From assembly GCF_007994985.1 (NCBI RefSeq), contig NZ_VOQF01000013.1, positions 1 to 64,000 on the forward strand: DNA of 64,000 nucleotides, in the 5' to 3' direction. The stretch's first letter is position 1. Each line of letters opens with the position of its first letter. The position numbers were made by a program, and so were the translations under genes. This DNA is from Metabacillus litoralis. Its GTDB lineage: Bacteria > Bacillota > Bacilli > Bacillales > Bacillaceae. Below are positions 18,455 to 27,330 of this stretch, piece by piece. The notes below the pieces were generated by a model. It saw nothing but the letters and a program-made list of their open reading frames with translations. It had not been told where the DNA came from and searched no databases.

Positions 18455-19468
18455 TTATGAATTTTGCTTTGCTATATTAGCTCGATCATCTGCGCCAGGT
18501 GGCTGTTCCATCCATTTATTTTTAATTAAAATATTAATTCCATCTTCTGCATATATCCCGATTTCACCCATTAGCCGTAAATACTGAGCAATAATATCTC
18601 TCCGTTGTGATACCGATAATGCAGATCCGTAATACCCAACACTCACAGCTATTAGTGAAGCTACGTGAAATAACATGAGCTTATTTGAAAAAGGCGATAC
18701 CGTTGAATTGGATACTTCTGACGTCCAATTTCTCGGTGAGGGCAAATCACTTTCCATTAAGATCGAGGAGAAAATTCGAATGTGTTTTTTACATATTTTT
18801 GCTCCTCTTAGAAAATATTCACGAAGTTCCTTTGATTGTGTAACTTGCGCAAACGCAATTTCTAGATCTACCTTAACGATCGTTTTTTGCATATTATAAT
18901 AAATATTCCCCATTTCAATCCCATTTAGAGGTCTTCTTTTTCCAAACCATCCTGTTAAATAGCTTTGATTATCGATAACCTCTTGATCATGAGGAGCATT
19001 TATAAACGGAGGACGGCTAAAAATTCCTTTATCTAACATGACATCTACTAATTTGTCATATAATTCCATGGCCTCTTTGCCACATTCGGTAAAATACTTT
19101 CTTTGATCTTTCCTAACAGCTGAACCAACAGATAAAGAATATCCATTCATACCATGGAGAGTCATAACATACAGATATTGCATCCAAAAAGTTTCTGAAA
19201 ATAATGGTGGTGCATTAAGATTTACATCATCCATTGTAAATCCAGTTGGAAGTGGATAATTTTCTTCTTTTAATGTATCTGTAATTTTGCTTATATGAGA
19301 CTTTGATAGTGAGAGAGCATATTCAATTATTGTATAAATATCCTTATCCTTACATGACTCTAAAGCATATGTAAGAACACAAATAGCCATGCTGTCATTC
19401 AAATACTGTGTCCATAGTGCAGAGAGTTCTGGACCAGTTAAGCGTACATTGTGCTTCATATCTTCCAT
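18455..19468 (-). CDS. DUF3231 family protein
   Basis: 337 residues made of two related all-helical halves (about 10-165 and 180-325), each starting with a pattern like LTGPELSALWTQYLNDSMAICVLTYAL. This is the DUF3231 arrangement; the family resembles ferritin-like/coat-associated four-helix bundles and is common in spore formers. No enzymatic activity is established. ATG at 19468 has GGAGGT seven bases upstream. It is the last gene before a strong terminator. Confidence 0.8.
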   Translation of the reverse strand: MEDMKHNVRLTGPELSALWTQYLNDSMAICVLTYALESCKDKDIYTIIEYALSLSKSHISKITDTLKEENYPLPTGFTMDDVNLNAPPLFSETFWMQYLYVMTLHGMNGYSLSVGSAVRKDQRKYFTECGKEAMELYDKLVDVMLDKGIFSRPPFINAPHDQEVIDNQSYLTGWFGKRRPLNGIEMGNIYYNMQKTIVKVDLEIAFAQVTQSKELREYFLRGAKICKKHIRIFSSILMESDLPSPRNWTSEVSNSTVSPFSNKLMLFHVASLIAVSVGYYGSALSVSQRRDIIAQYLRLMGEIGIYAEDGINILIKNKWMEQPPGADDRANIAKQNS

Positions 19469-19550
19469 AATAGACCTCCAACTATGTGCTCTTGACTCCC
19501 TTTGTCTTTGTATAGTTTTTCAAATGATCATTAAATTATACTTTAAAAGG

Positions 19551-20546
19551 TTAGTTGGAATTTTCAGCTATTAAAGAATAAGATGTTATACGATCTTCTA
19601 GCCAATGAGTAATGGTGTTTATCATGATTTCATCTGCTTTGTAATATTGTTGAATTTTTGTAAGCTTCTGAATGACAGCTGAGGGATCACCTATGATCAT
19701 TTTACTTTTTAATTTTTCTAGTTGCTCCTCTTCTTCGTTTGTTAATTGATATTTTTTTGCCTCTTCTATAGATGGAACTCCTTCATTATCTTCTCCCTTT
19801 GCTCGTTGTATAGACCAAATGAGTGAGCTTAATGCGATATCTTCCGCTTTTTGGTTTGTATCAGCACAAACTGCTGAAACAGTTATAATCACTTGTGGTT
19901 GCTCTGCATGATTTTCTTGGGAATAAGAATCTAAATAAGCTTGGATAATTTCTTTACTATCATTATTGCTCATAAAGTATCCGAATGCATAAGGTAGTCC
20001 ATTTTCAGCTGCAAGCTTTGCACTTTTACTACTTGTTCCTAGTAACCATGGTTTAGGTGGAATCTCAGGTAAAGGTGATGCGGTGATTTTGCTATACTCA
20101 TGATCCACAGGAAAGGACTGTGAAATAAACTGAAGTAGCTCTTTTATATGCTCAGGCATTTTCCATACTTGTTCAAGATAGCGTTCATGTAAAGCATTTG
20201 TAGCTTCTGCAGAGCCTCCAGGAGCTCGACCAATTCCTATATCTATCCGATTAGGAAATAATGTTGCCAGCATATTGTATGTTTCTGCAACTTTATAAGG
20301 TCTGTAAAAAGGTAATAATACAGCTCCAGAGCCAACTCTAATATGAGAGGTTTTTGCGCAAATATAAGGAATCATTATTTCTGGAGCTGAACAAGCGAGT
20401 CCAGGTAAATCATGGTGTTCCGCAATCCAGTAGCGCATATAACCTAATTTTTCGGCAGCTTGAGCTAATCTAACTGAATTGTTTAATGCATCCCTAGCGG
20501 ATTGGTTACTGGATATAAGTGCTTGATCTATAATACTTAACTTCAT
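19551..20546 (-). CDS. Luciferase-like (LLM class) flavin-dependent oxidoreductase
   Basis: 331 residues, the usual length of the bacterial luciferase-like monooxygenase family (TIM barrel using reduced FMN). Visible family segments are YMRYWIAEHHDLPGLACSAPEI, RVGSGAVLLPFYRPYKVAETYNML and PNRIDIGIGRAPGG. It probably oxidises an unknown small organic molecule in the cytoplasm. ATG at 20546 has AGGTGG at seven bases. It follows the ykvR-like gene at 26 bases, so the two are likely co-transcribed. Confidence 0.88.
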   Translation of the reverse strand: MKLSIIDQALISSNQSARDALNNSVRLAQAAEKLGYMRYWIAEHHDLPGLACSAPEIMIPYICAKTSHIRVGSGAVLLPFYRPYKVAETYNMLATLFPNRIDIGIGRAPGGSAEATNALHERYLEQVWKMPEHIKELLQFISQSFPVDHEYSKITASPLPEIPPKPWLLGTSSKSAKLAAENGLPYAFGYFMSNNDSKEIIQAYLDSYSQENHAEQPQVIITVSAVCADTNQKAEDIALSSLIWSIQRAKGEDNEGVPSIEEAKKYQLTNEEEEQLEKLKSKMIIGDPSAVIQKLTKIQQYYKADEIMINTITHWLEDRITSYSLIAENSN

Positions 20547-20572
20547 ACTATGACCACCTTCTTTCATCTTCC

Positions 20573-20851
20573 TTAGCGTTCTGTAAACGTAACTTTAAAA
20601 ACACCAACTTGTTCTTTTTTATATAAATTAGTGATTGATGTAGCGTATTGAGTGATTTTTGCTTCAAATAAGAGATTTTTTTGTGGTACTTTAATACTAA
20701 ACTTATCTTTGTAAAGCATTGTTGTCATATCGTGATATTGATCACTTGATACATTAAATTTGACCGATATTTGCAGCTTTCCAGCTTTTCCATCTTGTTT
20801 ATAATCTTTTATAGGAAGAATAGTATCGTTTATTATTATTTCATTTATCAT
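20573..20851 (-). CDS. ykvR: DUF3219 (YkvR-like) protein
   Basis: 92 residues from the ATG at 20851 (AAGGAG at seven bases; the ATG at 20857 is too close). The beta-rich sequence NEIIINDTILPIKDYKQD...KLQISVKFNVSSDQYHDMTTMLYKDKFSIKVP matches the YkvR/DUF3219 family of Bacillus. Function is unknown. It leads a probable two-gene transcript with the luciferase-like gene. Confidence 0.75.
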   Translation of the reverse strand: MINEIIINDTILPIKDYKQDGKAGKLQISVKFNVSSDQYHDMTTMLYKDKFSIKVPQKNLLFEAKITQYATSITNLYKKEQVGVFKVTFTER

Positions 20852-21012
20852 TTTCATGCTCCTTTTGTTAAGATTCTATCTACATGATAAAACATCTTTC
20901 TTAACAATTAAAATTTGACGAAGTCCAATGTGCGTTTTGGTGTAATTATTTTGGTTGTTTCGCACATAATAAAGATGATTTATAATCTTAGGACACAATG
21001 AGGCAGTATATC

Positions 21013-21537
21013 ATGCATACATTAACACACTTAGCTTGTATCTTTTTTGTTTATAAATATGCAAATTTACAGAAATGGAGACTTTATCATTCAACTCTTC
21101 TGTATATTTGTGCAGTAAATCTTTTATATAATTTCTTATGTGCTAACTATGACTTATGGAAATATAAACCGGACATCTATTCTAATCATACAATAACAGA
21201 AGTAGGAAATAGTGTTATATTACTCCCAGCCATTGCGTTTATCTTTTTATCACATTATCCAGAAAAACAAGGAAATAAGAAGGTATTGTTCTATTTTTTG
21301 AAATGGATTGTGTGGTCACTATTAATTGAATCGGTATATGTGTATTTTGGTAAAATAACATTTCATCATGGATATGAATTTTGGATGGAACCTTTTTTTT
21401 ATTTAATTATGTATACTTTCATTCGCTTACATTATAAAAGACCTTTATTAACATATATTCTTTCTACATTTGTTGTAATTATTTTGTTATTGATTTTTAA
21501 AATCCCTGTTAACACGCCGATTGACAATAGACATTAA
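21013..21537 (+). CDS. CBO0543-like integral membrane protein
   Basis: About 174 residues with five or six hydrophobic segments and the pattern YNFLCANYDLWKYKPDIYSNHTITEVGNSVILLPAIAFIF, which I associate with the CBO0543 family of Bacillaceae and Clostridium membrane proteins. ATG at 21013 is favoured because GAGG lies nine bases upstream; the ATG at 20998 lacks a good site. Function unknown. It is a monocistronic plus-strand gene with its own terminator. Confidence 0.65.
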   Translation: MHTLTHLACIFFVYKYANLQKWRLYHSTLLYICAVNLLYNFLCANYDLWKYKPDIYSNHTITEVGNSVILLPAIAFIFLSHYPEKQGNKKVLFYFLKWIVWSLLIESVYVYFGKITFHHGYEFWMEPFFYLIMYTFIRLHYKRPLLTYILSTFVVIILLLIFKIPVNTPIDNRH

Positions 21538-21543
21538 GCTAAT

Positions 21544-21580
21544 AATAGGGTCAGACCCCATCAAGGAGTCTGACCCTATT
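21544..21580. terminator. Shared terminator between convergent genes
   Basis: The arms AATAGGGTCAGAC and GTCTGACCCTATT are perfectly complementary with an 11-base loop, followed by TTT. It separates the plus-strand membrane gene and the minus-strand MFS gene. The core GGGTCAGACCCC is, from memory, a widespread short motif in Bacillus genomes. Confidence 0.88.
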
Positions 21581-21593
21581 TTCGATCTTAATT

Positions 21594-22907
21594 TTATTTT
21601 TTTCTAAAAAAGATTTCTGATTCCCAGCTATTAATTGGATGTGTTCGGTGTTGAGAAGGTTCACTTGTTAACTTTGGAGCACTTTTAGGCTTGTTCGTTT
21701 TTTGGGCTGCTTTTTGTAAGGAATCTCTCAGGGGCTGCCATTTTTTTAGAAGTAAAATGCTAATGAATAGAACCGAGCCTAGAGAACCATAAATAAGTAC
21801 TGGTAGAAACGCTGATTCTTGTGCTAAACCAAGAATTCTTCCACCAGCTGATTTTCCACCTGCCTCACCTAATCCATAAACAACATTAGATAAGGCGAAG
21901 AAAAGTCCTATTAATTCAGCCTTGGATAATTGAGAAATTGTGCTATCAATTGTTGGAAGAATCAACATTTCTCCAATAACAAATATAGCTCCACTAAAAA
22001 TCAAATGTAGAAAAGATTGAGTGAAAAATAAAGAGACAATACCGGCCGTTATAAATACGATGCCAATACTTAGTGCTGAAAGTGGCTCAATTTTGCGAAT
22101 GATTTTTTTCGTGATGAAGCTTTGTAAAGTGATCACAATTAAGCTGTTAAAAGTCCATATCAAGGCAACATTTTTAGGTTCTGGCAAAATGAATGTTGCT
22201 CTTATTGGTAAAGCAATTGAAAGCTGAGCATACAATGACCATATAAATATACTGACAGCACTAAATACAATAAAAGGTTTATTTTGAAAAGCTTCTCGAT
22301 AAGCACCAACTGGAAGTCCTGGACAAGGAGCATTTCCACACCCCTTAGGAAGGAAAATCCAGCTTTGGATTGCTAAAATGACGTAAATTCCTCCAGCAAT
22401 CCAAAAAATCATTTTAGATGTTCCAGTTAATAGAAAAAACACAACCAAACCTGCTGAGCCAGTACCTATATTAGCTGCAATTCCTCTTATAGAAAAAGCG
22501 GTTGTTTGATTTTCGCTAGAAGCTAAAGCGGCAATTGCTGCTTTCGTGGACGGTGCATTTAAGCCTGTACCTAATCCCATAGTAATAGCTGTTAAGCAGA
22601 GAAAGATAAAGTCAGTAAAAAAGCTAAATCCGACAATTCCAAAGGCAGTTATAAGTGCTCCTAATCCAATGATAAAGCCTCTTCCCACTCGATCTGCTAA
22701 GATTCCTCCAATAATACTTCCTAGCTGAAAAGCTATAGCGATGCTTGCTAAAATAATCCCGATTTGTCCTACCGTTAAGTCTGCATCAGTTTTTAAAATA
22801 ATTGGCAGCATTGGTGTCACAATATAAGTACCTAAATGAGAAAGCAAAACACCAAACAAAAGGATTTGTAAAGGGCGTTCAAGCTTTACTAGTTCTTTTA
22901 ACCCCAA
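21594..22907 (-). CDS. MFS transporter (12-TM drug efflux type)
   Basis: About 437 residues with 12 hydrophobic segments. The loop GGILADRVGRGFIIGLGALITAFG is the MFS A-motif, and LGTYIVTPMLPIIL resembles the multidrug-resistance TM1. A cysteine-containing loop GCGNAPCPGLPVGAYREAF joins the two halves. TTG at 22907 with AAAGGTGAT upstream is the best start; the GTG at 22949 has no binding site. Substrate unknown; it is a single-gene unit facing a shared terminator. Confidence 0.82.
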   Translation of the reverse strand: MGLKELVKLERPLQILLFGVLLSHLGTYIVTPMLPIILKTDADLTVGQIGIILASIAIAFQLGSIIGGILADRVGRGFIIGLGALITAFGIVGFSFFTDFIFLCLTAITMGLGTGLNAPSTKAAIAALASSENQTTAFSIRGIAANIGTGSAGLVVFFLLTGTSKMIFWIAGGIYVILAIQSWIFLPKGCGNAPCPGLPVGAYREAFQNKPFIVFSAVSIFIWSLYAQLSIALPIRATFILPEPKNVALIWTFNSLIVITLQSFITKKIIRKIEPLSALSIGIVFITAGIVSLFFTQSFLHLIFSGAIFVIGEMLILPTIDSTISQLSKAELIGLFFALSNVVYGLGEAGGKSAGGRILGLAQESAFLPVLIYGSLGSVLFISILLLKKWQPLRDSLQKAAQKTNKPKSAPKLTSEPSQHRTHPINSWESEIFFRKK

Positions 22908-23691
22908 AAGAATCACCTTTTCATTGTTTTTGTACGATGTGATAAACACTATATATACTTAACGTCTCCAAATGAAATATTGATATTCAATATTTCATCG
23001 TAGAAACCAATCTACATAACTAATGAAAGTCTATATAAAAAAACAACAGTAATAAACTAACGGGTTCCGTTATGGGAGAGAAAACATAATAATTTCTCCT
23101 TAAAAAGTAAAGCAACTAGCACGCTATTTATCACATTAACAGAAAATAAAAAAGCATCGGTCACAATAACCTATTTTCTTCTTATTTTCTGTTAATTTTC
23201 TATTCGAATATGTAATTTCCACTAATACCTCGAGTGAAGCTTTCTCAGAGATTCTTTTGTCTACACTCAATACATATTGAAATCCATCCTATTCAATTAC
23301 TAAGTGGTTAATCCATTTACGGGTTGCGTACTATAAAATGCTTTTTTCGTTATCCAATTTAATTTTTTGATCGATAAGGTTTTCCCTTAAGTTAATCCCA
23401 TATTTAAGAGGTTGGATAAAAATCTTATAGTGAATTTGAGGTCAGAGGACAATAATTATTGCCCTCTTGTTATTTAGGTTGTTAAAACCGCAATTTCTCC
23501 ACAAACGCAATAAAAACTCATAGAACGTCGATATAACAATAAAAAGTAAGGACCAAATCGCTATCCGAAATGATCTGTTAAACGAATTACTATGTAATGT
23601 TTTATCTCGAATAACGGAACTCGTTAGTAATAAACTGTTTTTTTGTACAAGAAAAAAATGTCGTTTGTGAACGTATGATGGACTTTCATTC
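22908..23691. other. Large intergenic region, no supported gene
   Basis: About 780 bp without a credible gene. A 91-codon minus-strand frame (23442-23717) overlaps the end of the TetR-like gene, has no ribosome binding site and resembles nothing I know; a shorter frame starting MKVHHTFTNDIFFLYKK lies in the same stretch, so it may be a decayed membrane protein. A near-perfect palindrome AGAGGACAATAA/TTATTGCCCTCT lies at 23444-23467. Confidence 0.4.
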
Positions 23692-24108
23692 TTAACCTTC
23701 TGGATATGATAAATCAAGAACTAGCAATGCATCCTTTATTCTTTCTTTAACCATCTTAATTTGTTCAGCTATCCATTCCTTATCAGAGTATTGATATATA
23801 ATATTCGTTCTTAAGCCTTCTAACATTGAAATTATAAAATCGCGAACGATATGTAATGGATATTGAGGATCAAATTCTCCGTTTTCTACTCCTAAATAAA
23901 GGTATTCTGTAAGTGAATTTTTCGTTTGAGAATACTGATTTATACTCACATGATGACTGGTTGTTGGTAACATATTATTATTTTCATCTATCAATTTGTA
24001 CATGTCACTTTTATAATTATTTAATATTTCATTGATTTTGTTCCAATAGCTGATATCTTTTTTTACATAAATGTCTTCTATATGTTCTTCAAAAAAGATG
24101 TTAGTCAT
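23692..24108 (-). CDS. TetR-like C-terminal domain protein without HTH
   Basis: 138 residues, all-helical. Segments such as YLYLGVENGEFDPQYPLHIVRDFIISMLEGLRTNI resemble the ligand-binding C-terminal domain of TetR/AcrR regulators, but the N-terminal helix-turn-helix is missing. Its ATG overlaps the stop of the upstream complete TetR gene by 4 bp (ATGA), so the two are translationally coupled. It may be a dimerisation or ligand-sensing partner, or a remnant of a duplicated regulator; these are inferences. Confidence 0.6.
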   Translation of the reverse strand: MTNIFFEEHIEDIYVKKDISYWNKINEILNNYKSDMYKLIDENNNMLPTTSHHVSINQYSQTKNSLTEYLYLGVENGEFDPQYPLHIVRDFIISMLEGLRTNIIYQYSDKEWIAEQIKMVKERIKDALLVLDLSYPEG

Positions 24109-24722
24109 TGTGTAAACTCCTCATTATTTTGATTGGTCAATCCATCTGCGATCATATTAATTAAGCTATCAACAACTTTTGGAAAGATGTCTGCTCCAAC
24201 TTCTTTTTTTAACAGTGGTAGATAGCTTAAGCAACGATGAATACCCATAATAATTTCTGGGTCAATTTTTTTTAACTTACCTTCATTCTGTAATTCTTCT
24301 AATAAAGGCAGGAAAGTAAAAAGATCTTGATCAACTAATTTTTTATATTGATCAGCAGGAAGTTTGCGAAATAAATAATCAATTTCATTTCGTTCAATTA
24401 AATTTTTATGAAATGGATTCAATTCTAAGTAATCAAAAGTAGCACGGCATATATTAATAATCATCTTTTTTGTATCTTTTGTTGTCATCATTATATCTTT
24501 TAGATATAGATTGTATTTTTTCTCTTCAGCTAACCAAATTTCTGAAAATAATTCTTCCTTTGAAGAAAAAAAAGTATAAAAAGACCCTTTTGCAATTGAG
24601 CACTCCTCGGTAATATTATCAATACTTGTTTTTCTAAGACCGTTAAGTAAAAATAGTTCTTTCCCTTTACTCATTAATTCTTTTTTTATATTTTCTTTTT
24701 CAATATCGTTGAATTTTGGCAT
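24105..24722 (-). CDS. TetR/AcrR family transcriptional regulator
   Basis: 205 residues from ATG 24722, which follows AGGTGAGGATT. The N-terminal HTH is clear: KGKELFLLNGLRKTSIDNITEECSIAKGSFYTFFSSKEELFSEIW. The rest is the helical ligand-binding domain. A perfect inverted repeat just upstream is its likely operator. Such regulators usually control an efflux pump, but no pump gene is adjacent on the same side: the next 780 bp downstream of the pair are empty. Confidence 0.9.
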   Translation of the reverse strand: MPKFNDIEKENIKKELMSKGKELFLLNGLRKTSIDNITEECSIAKGSFYTFFSSKEELFSEIWLAEEKKYNLYLKDIMMTTKDTKKMIINICRATFDYLELNPFHKNLIERNEIDYLFRKLPADQYKKLVDQDLFTFLPLLEELQNEGKLKKIDPEIIMGIHRCLSYLPLLKKEVGADIFPKVVDSLINMIADGLTNQNNEEFTQ

Positions 24723-24740
24723 AATCCTCACCTTTACTAT

Positions 24741-24772
24741 TATATGACTAAAAATACTATTTTGGTCATATA
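24741..24772. promoter_or_regulatory. Probable TetR operator
   Basis: TATATGAC (24741-24748) and GTCATATA (24765-24772) form perfect 8-bp arms with a 16-bp AT-rich centre that continues the symmetry with few mismatches. The centre lies about 35 bp upstream of the TetR start codon, the usual place for an autoregulatory operator. Confidence 0.7.
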
Positions 24773-24984
24773 AATAAAATATCACAATTATCTATTTTTT
24801 GTAAATTGTTTTTTTATCTATTTCACTCTATCCGCTTCAAATTAATATTTTTTAAAGATCTCTTGCCAATTATAAAAAGCATAGTGAGAATATTTGATTT
24901 ATAAAAAATTCATTCCATGAAGATGATTGCGAAAAGTAAGAAAATGGTGATTGATTCGAGGTGTCATTTAAAACCAGCCTATAA

Positions 24985-25024
24985 AAAAGTGCTAAGATGA
25001 ATAATTTTCACCTTAGCACTTTTA
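24985..25024 (-). terminator. Terminator after GIY-YIG gene
   Basis: Arms AAAAAGTGCTAAG and CTTAGCACTTTT around a 15-base loop, with a T-run on the minus strand (and on the plus). It lies 12 bases beyond the stop of the minus-strand gene. Confidence 0.88.
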
Positions 25025-25035
25025 TGTAATCTTTA

Positions 25036-25410
25036 TTATTTATAAAACACTTTGTCCACATTATATTTTGCTTGTAATTTATTAATGAGGTATGTTTCAT
25101 AAATTTCTCTTTCCATTGGATCCTCTACAAAGCAAACATCGATTCTATTTACTTCATTACGGTGGTCCTTAAGAGGAGATACTGTGTCTTCAAGATGTTT
25201 CTTAACTCTTTGTCTAAGTTTCCTAGCTTTACCTACTAAAAGAAGCTCGTCCTTTTTGTTGTAGAAAAGGATGATGCCCCCCTTATCTCTTGGGATTTCA
25301 TGTAGATCAATAAATCCTTCAATAGACTTTATCTCTGGAGCATTATCATCTTGTGGTTGTTTTCTTTCACTAATAGAAACATCTACTTTTGGTAAATCAA
25401 TTTTAATCAT
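25036..25410 (-). CDS. GIY-YIG-like protein (YurQ-like)
   Basis: 124 residues. The segment GGIILFYNKKDELLLVGKARKLRQRVKKHL matches the GIY-YIG nuclease core as found in UvrC N-terminal domains and in B. subtilis YurQ, followed by YETYLINKLQAKYN with the conserved Glu/Asn region. The hallmark itself is degenerate: GIY reads GII and YIG reads LVG, while the catalytic-type arginine (LRQRVKKHL) is kept. Nuclease activity is therefore uncertain. It is monocistronic with a strong terminator. Confidence 0.75.
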   Translation of the reverse strand: MIKIDLPKVDVSISERKQPQDDNAPEIKSIEGFIDLHEIPRDKGGIILFYNKKDELLLVGKARKLRQRVKKHLEDTVSPLKDHRNEVNRIDVCFVEDPMEREIYETYLINKLQAKYNVDKVFYK

Positions 25411-25712
25411 ATATTTTCACATCCTTCTTCCTATCAAGTAAATGTATCAATGATAAAAACAATAGTCAATGGTATCATGTTTATTTATCAGTTTCTTGCT
25501 TATAGTTTTTTATTTATCATTTGTTTTTGTATTTCGAAAGAATCCTTTGTAAATTGTCATTATCTTATTACTTCTATATGTTTTCCATTACTATGAAGCG
25601 GTTATACACCATTTTGATAAACTTATGAGGTAAAACTTCATTTCCTTTTGAACAATTAGGCACTACCTAGAATAGTCTAGAGTAGCATGTTTAGGAAAGG
25701 ATTGAATTTTTT
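25411..25712. other. Divergent intergenic region
   Basis: 302 bp between the divergent GIY-YIG gene and the spore-protein gene. I find no gene and no convincing sigma-K or sigma-A promoter by eye. Confidence 0.35.
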
Positions 25713-26222
25713 ATGAATCCAATGGATTTTTTTAATAACAAAAATGGCTTTCCATTTCAAGAAGCACTATCACAACCGCACGTAAATCCTGAGAGCCTTC
25801 AAGGGATCAAAAATATGGTGAAGCAATATCAAACCATTTTGAATGATGATTTCTGGGGAGAAATCAATGGATTAAGAAAACATAAAATAAAAAAAGAACC
25901 GGTTTTACCTATTGAGTTATGGGAAAACGTTGAACATATATACCTATTGATTGTCTGTCCAGGTTTACCTGATTTACAACATGCACATATTCTGTTTCAA
26001 AATGACCAAGAATGTACATTAAAAATTAAAACGAACTCATTAATGCCAGCAAATGATGTAGCTTTATTATCTACTGAGCTGCCACAACAATATGTTGAAA
26101 GAGAAATATCCATTGGTAAATCTGTTAATACTTCAGATTATTCATCAAGCTATGAAGATGGTCTTTTAACATATAAGTTTCAAAAAGCAAAAAACACAAT
26201 AGATATTCCTATTGACTTTTAA
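25713..26222 (+). CDS. GerT/CotM-like small heat-shock-fold spore protein
   Basis: 169 residues. The C-terminal half has a degenerate alpha-crystallin pattern (VEHIYLLIVCPGLPDLQHAHILFQND...LKIKTNSLMPANDV) and the N-terminus has MNPMDFFNNKNGFPF, typical of Bacillus spore proteins such as GerT, which is related to coat protein CotM and the Hsp20 family. It probably belongs to the coat and affects germinant access. It is followed five bases later (to the next GTG) by a GerP-like gene, so the two form a pair. Confidence 0.65.
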   Translation: MNPMDFFNNKNGFPFQEALSQPHVNPESLQGIKNMVKQYQTILNDDFWGEINGLRKHKIKKEPVLPIELWENVEHIYLLIVCPGLPDLQHAHILFQNDQECTLKIKTNSLMPANDVALLSTELPQQYVEREISIGKSVNTSDYSSSYEDGLLTYKFQKAKNTIDIPIDF

Positions 26223-26236
26223 AAGGAGTGAATACT

Positions 26237-26548
26237 ATGCCGAAGATTGAAATCAATATCGGGAATTTTAAAGTGTATAGTATAGCAAGTACTTCTTCAT
26301 TAGTCGTTGGTAAAGGTAATTTTGAGCAATTATCAAGTCAATCGAAAACGACAAACGGAGTTGGAAGTGCTTATGGAGATGGCTCCTATATAAATATGAG
26401 CCCTTATCAATCATCAGTAAATGATCCAGACACTATAGATACAACGAAAAATACAGTGCAGAAGTCACAGCCAGCATACTGGTATTATCCTTTATTATAT
26501 TATCCCGTTACTTATGCTCAACCATTATATCCGATTTATCGTATTTAA
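26237..26548 (+). CDS. GerP-like small spore protein
   Basis: 103 residues from ATG 26237, which has AAGGAG eight bases upstream; the GTG at 26228 overlaps that site. The sequence INIGNFKVYSIASTSSLVVG, followed by G..YGDGSYIN and DPDTID, follows the pattern of the short GerPA/PB/PD/PF-type proteins (V..I.V..I...S.....G, then a DPD.(V/I)D). The tail is Tyr/Pro-rich (PAYWYYPLLYYPV), as is common in coat proteins. GerP proteins let germinants cross the coat. The exact role is inference. Confidence 0.6.
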   Translation: MPKIEINIGNFKVYSIASTSSLVVGKGNFEQLSSQSKTTNGVGSAYGDGSYINMSPYQSSVNDPDTIDTTKNTVQKSQPAYWYYPLLYYPVTYAQPLYPIYRI

Positions 26549-26565
26549 TTCTGCGAATAGTGGGC

Positions 26566-26604
26566 AAAAAAAAGCACCCAAGATTGTCTTGAGGTGTACT
26601 TTTT
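26566..26604. terminator. Terminator between convergent spore-protein pairs
   Basis: AAAAAAGCACCCAAGA pairs with TCTTGAGGTGTACTTTTT, with two mismatches and a three-base loop. The flanks are A-rich and T-rich, so it works in both directions and separates the two convergent gene pairs. Confidence 0.8.
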
Positions 26605-26869
26605 AATCTTCTAAACCGAGTGACGATTGTGCGATAGGCATTAACATATCAACACCGTCTGGGTCGAATACATTAGAAGCAACAGGCTGGAAATTGTTGA
26701 AATCAAAATCACCAAATGTTTGGCCTGCTATTAGGTTGTTTTTTACTTGACTTTCTAATGATTGAAAAAGAGATTCTCCAACGGCAAAAGCAGCGTTTGT
26801 TTCCATTTGATTAATTTTAACTCCGCCAAAAAACACTATTCCTAATGGTTCATTATCTCCAAAAACCAT
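26603..26869 (-). CDS. GerPA/GerPF-like spore protein
   Basis: 88 residues. The order GGVKINQMETNAAFAVGESLFQ, SQVKNN, GQTFGDFDF and NVFDPDGVD follows the GerPA/GerPF pattern (hydrophobic strand, S/N-rich turn, VG-D/E, K.N.G..FGD, then DPD.(V/I)D). GerPA and GerPF are needed for coat permeability to germinants. It lies 15 bases after the Hsp20-like gene on the same strand, mirroring the plus-strand pair. ATG at 26869 has AAGGATG upstream. Confidence 0.6.
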   Translation of the reverse strand: MVFGDNEPLGIVFFGGVKINQMETNAAFAVGESLFQSLESQVKNNLIAGQTFGDFDFNNFQPVASNVFDPDGVDMLMPIAQSSLGLED

Positions 26870-26884
26870 ATAAACACATCCTTC

Positions 26885-27256
26885 TTATTTTTTAATATAA
26901 ATTTCTAAAATGCCATTATTATAGTTAAACTTGATACTCTGCTTGTCAACTCTGCTATTTAATCTTATTTTTCTGTAAAAAGGTCCTTGATAGATTTCCT
27001 GCTGAATAATATTTTTTGTATGTTCTGGTATGTTAGTGAATACTCTCCCCTTAATTTCCAGCATTCCTTTTTCGTCAATAACAATATTTAAATTTTCCTT
27101 TTTTACACCTGGAAGACTAAGACGAATATAATAGTGATCATTTGTCTCAAAAAGGTCAGCCCGGGGAGTTCTAACATCTTTTTGTTTGTTGTTGCTTCGC
27201 TGATTTCCTTGAGGTTTTCTCTGTATCTCATTTCGACCTTTTTTATCGTAATACAT
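26885..27256 (-). CDS. Hsp20/alpha-crystallin family protein
   Basis: 123 residues from ATG 27256, which has GGAGGT at seven bases. The alpha-crystallin domain is clear: PRADLFETNDHYYIRLSLPGVKKENLNIVIDEKGMLEIKG, then FYRKIRLNSRVDKQSIKFNYNNGILEIYI, with the usual G-(I/V)-L near the end. Basic N-terminal region (RNEIQRKPQGNQRSNNKQKD). It could be a coat protein (CotM-like) or a cytoplasmic chaperone; the adjacent GerPF-like gene supports the first. Confidence 0.82.
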   Translation of the reverse strand: MYYDKKGRNEIQRKPQGNQRSNNKQKDVRTPRADLFETNDHYYIRLSLPGVKKENLNIVIDEKGMLEIKGRVFTNIPEHTKNIIQQEIYQGPFYRKIRLNSRVDKQSIKFNYNNGILEIYIKK

Positions 27257-27330
27257 ACTAGTACCTCCAATGGAATAAGTATTATATAGAGTATTCATAT
27301 TTGATGATATATGTGAAGAGTTTTTAGTTT

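Noticed and set aside
23442-23717. 91-codon minus-strand frame after the TetR pair
   Set aside because: No ribosome binding site, overlap with the previous gene, and no recognisable family; kept only as possible debris.
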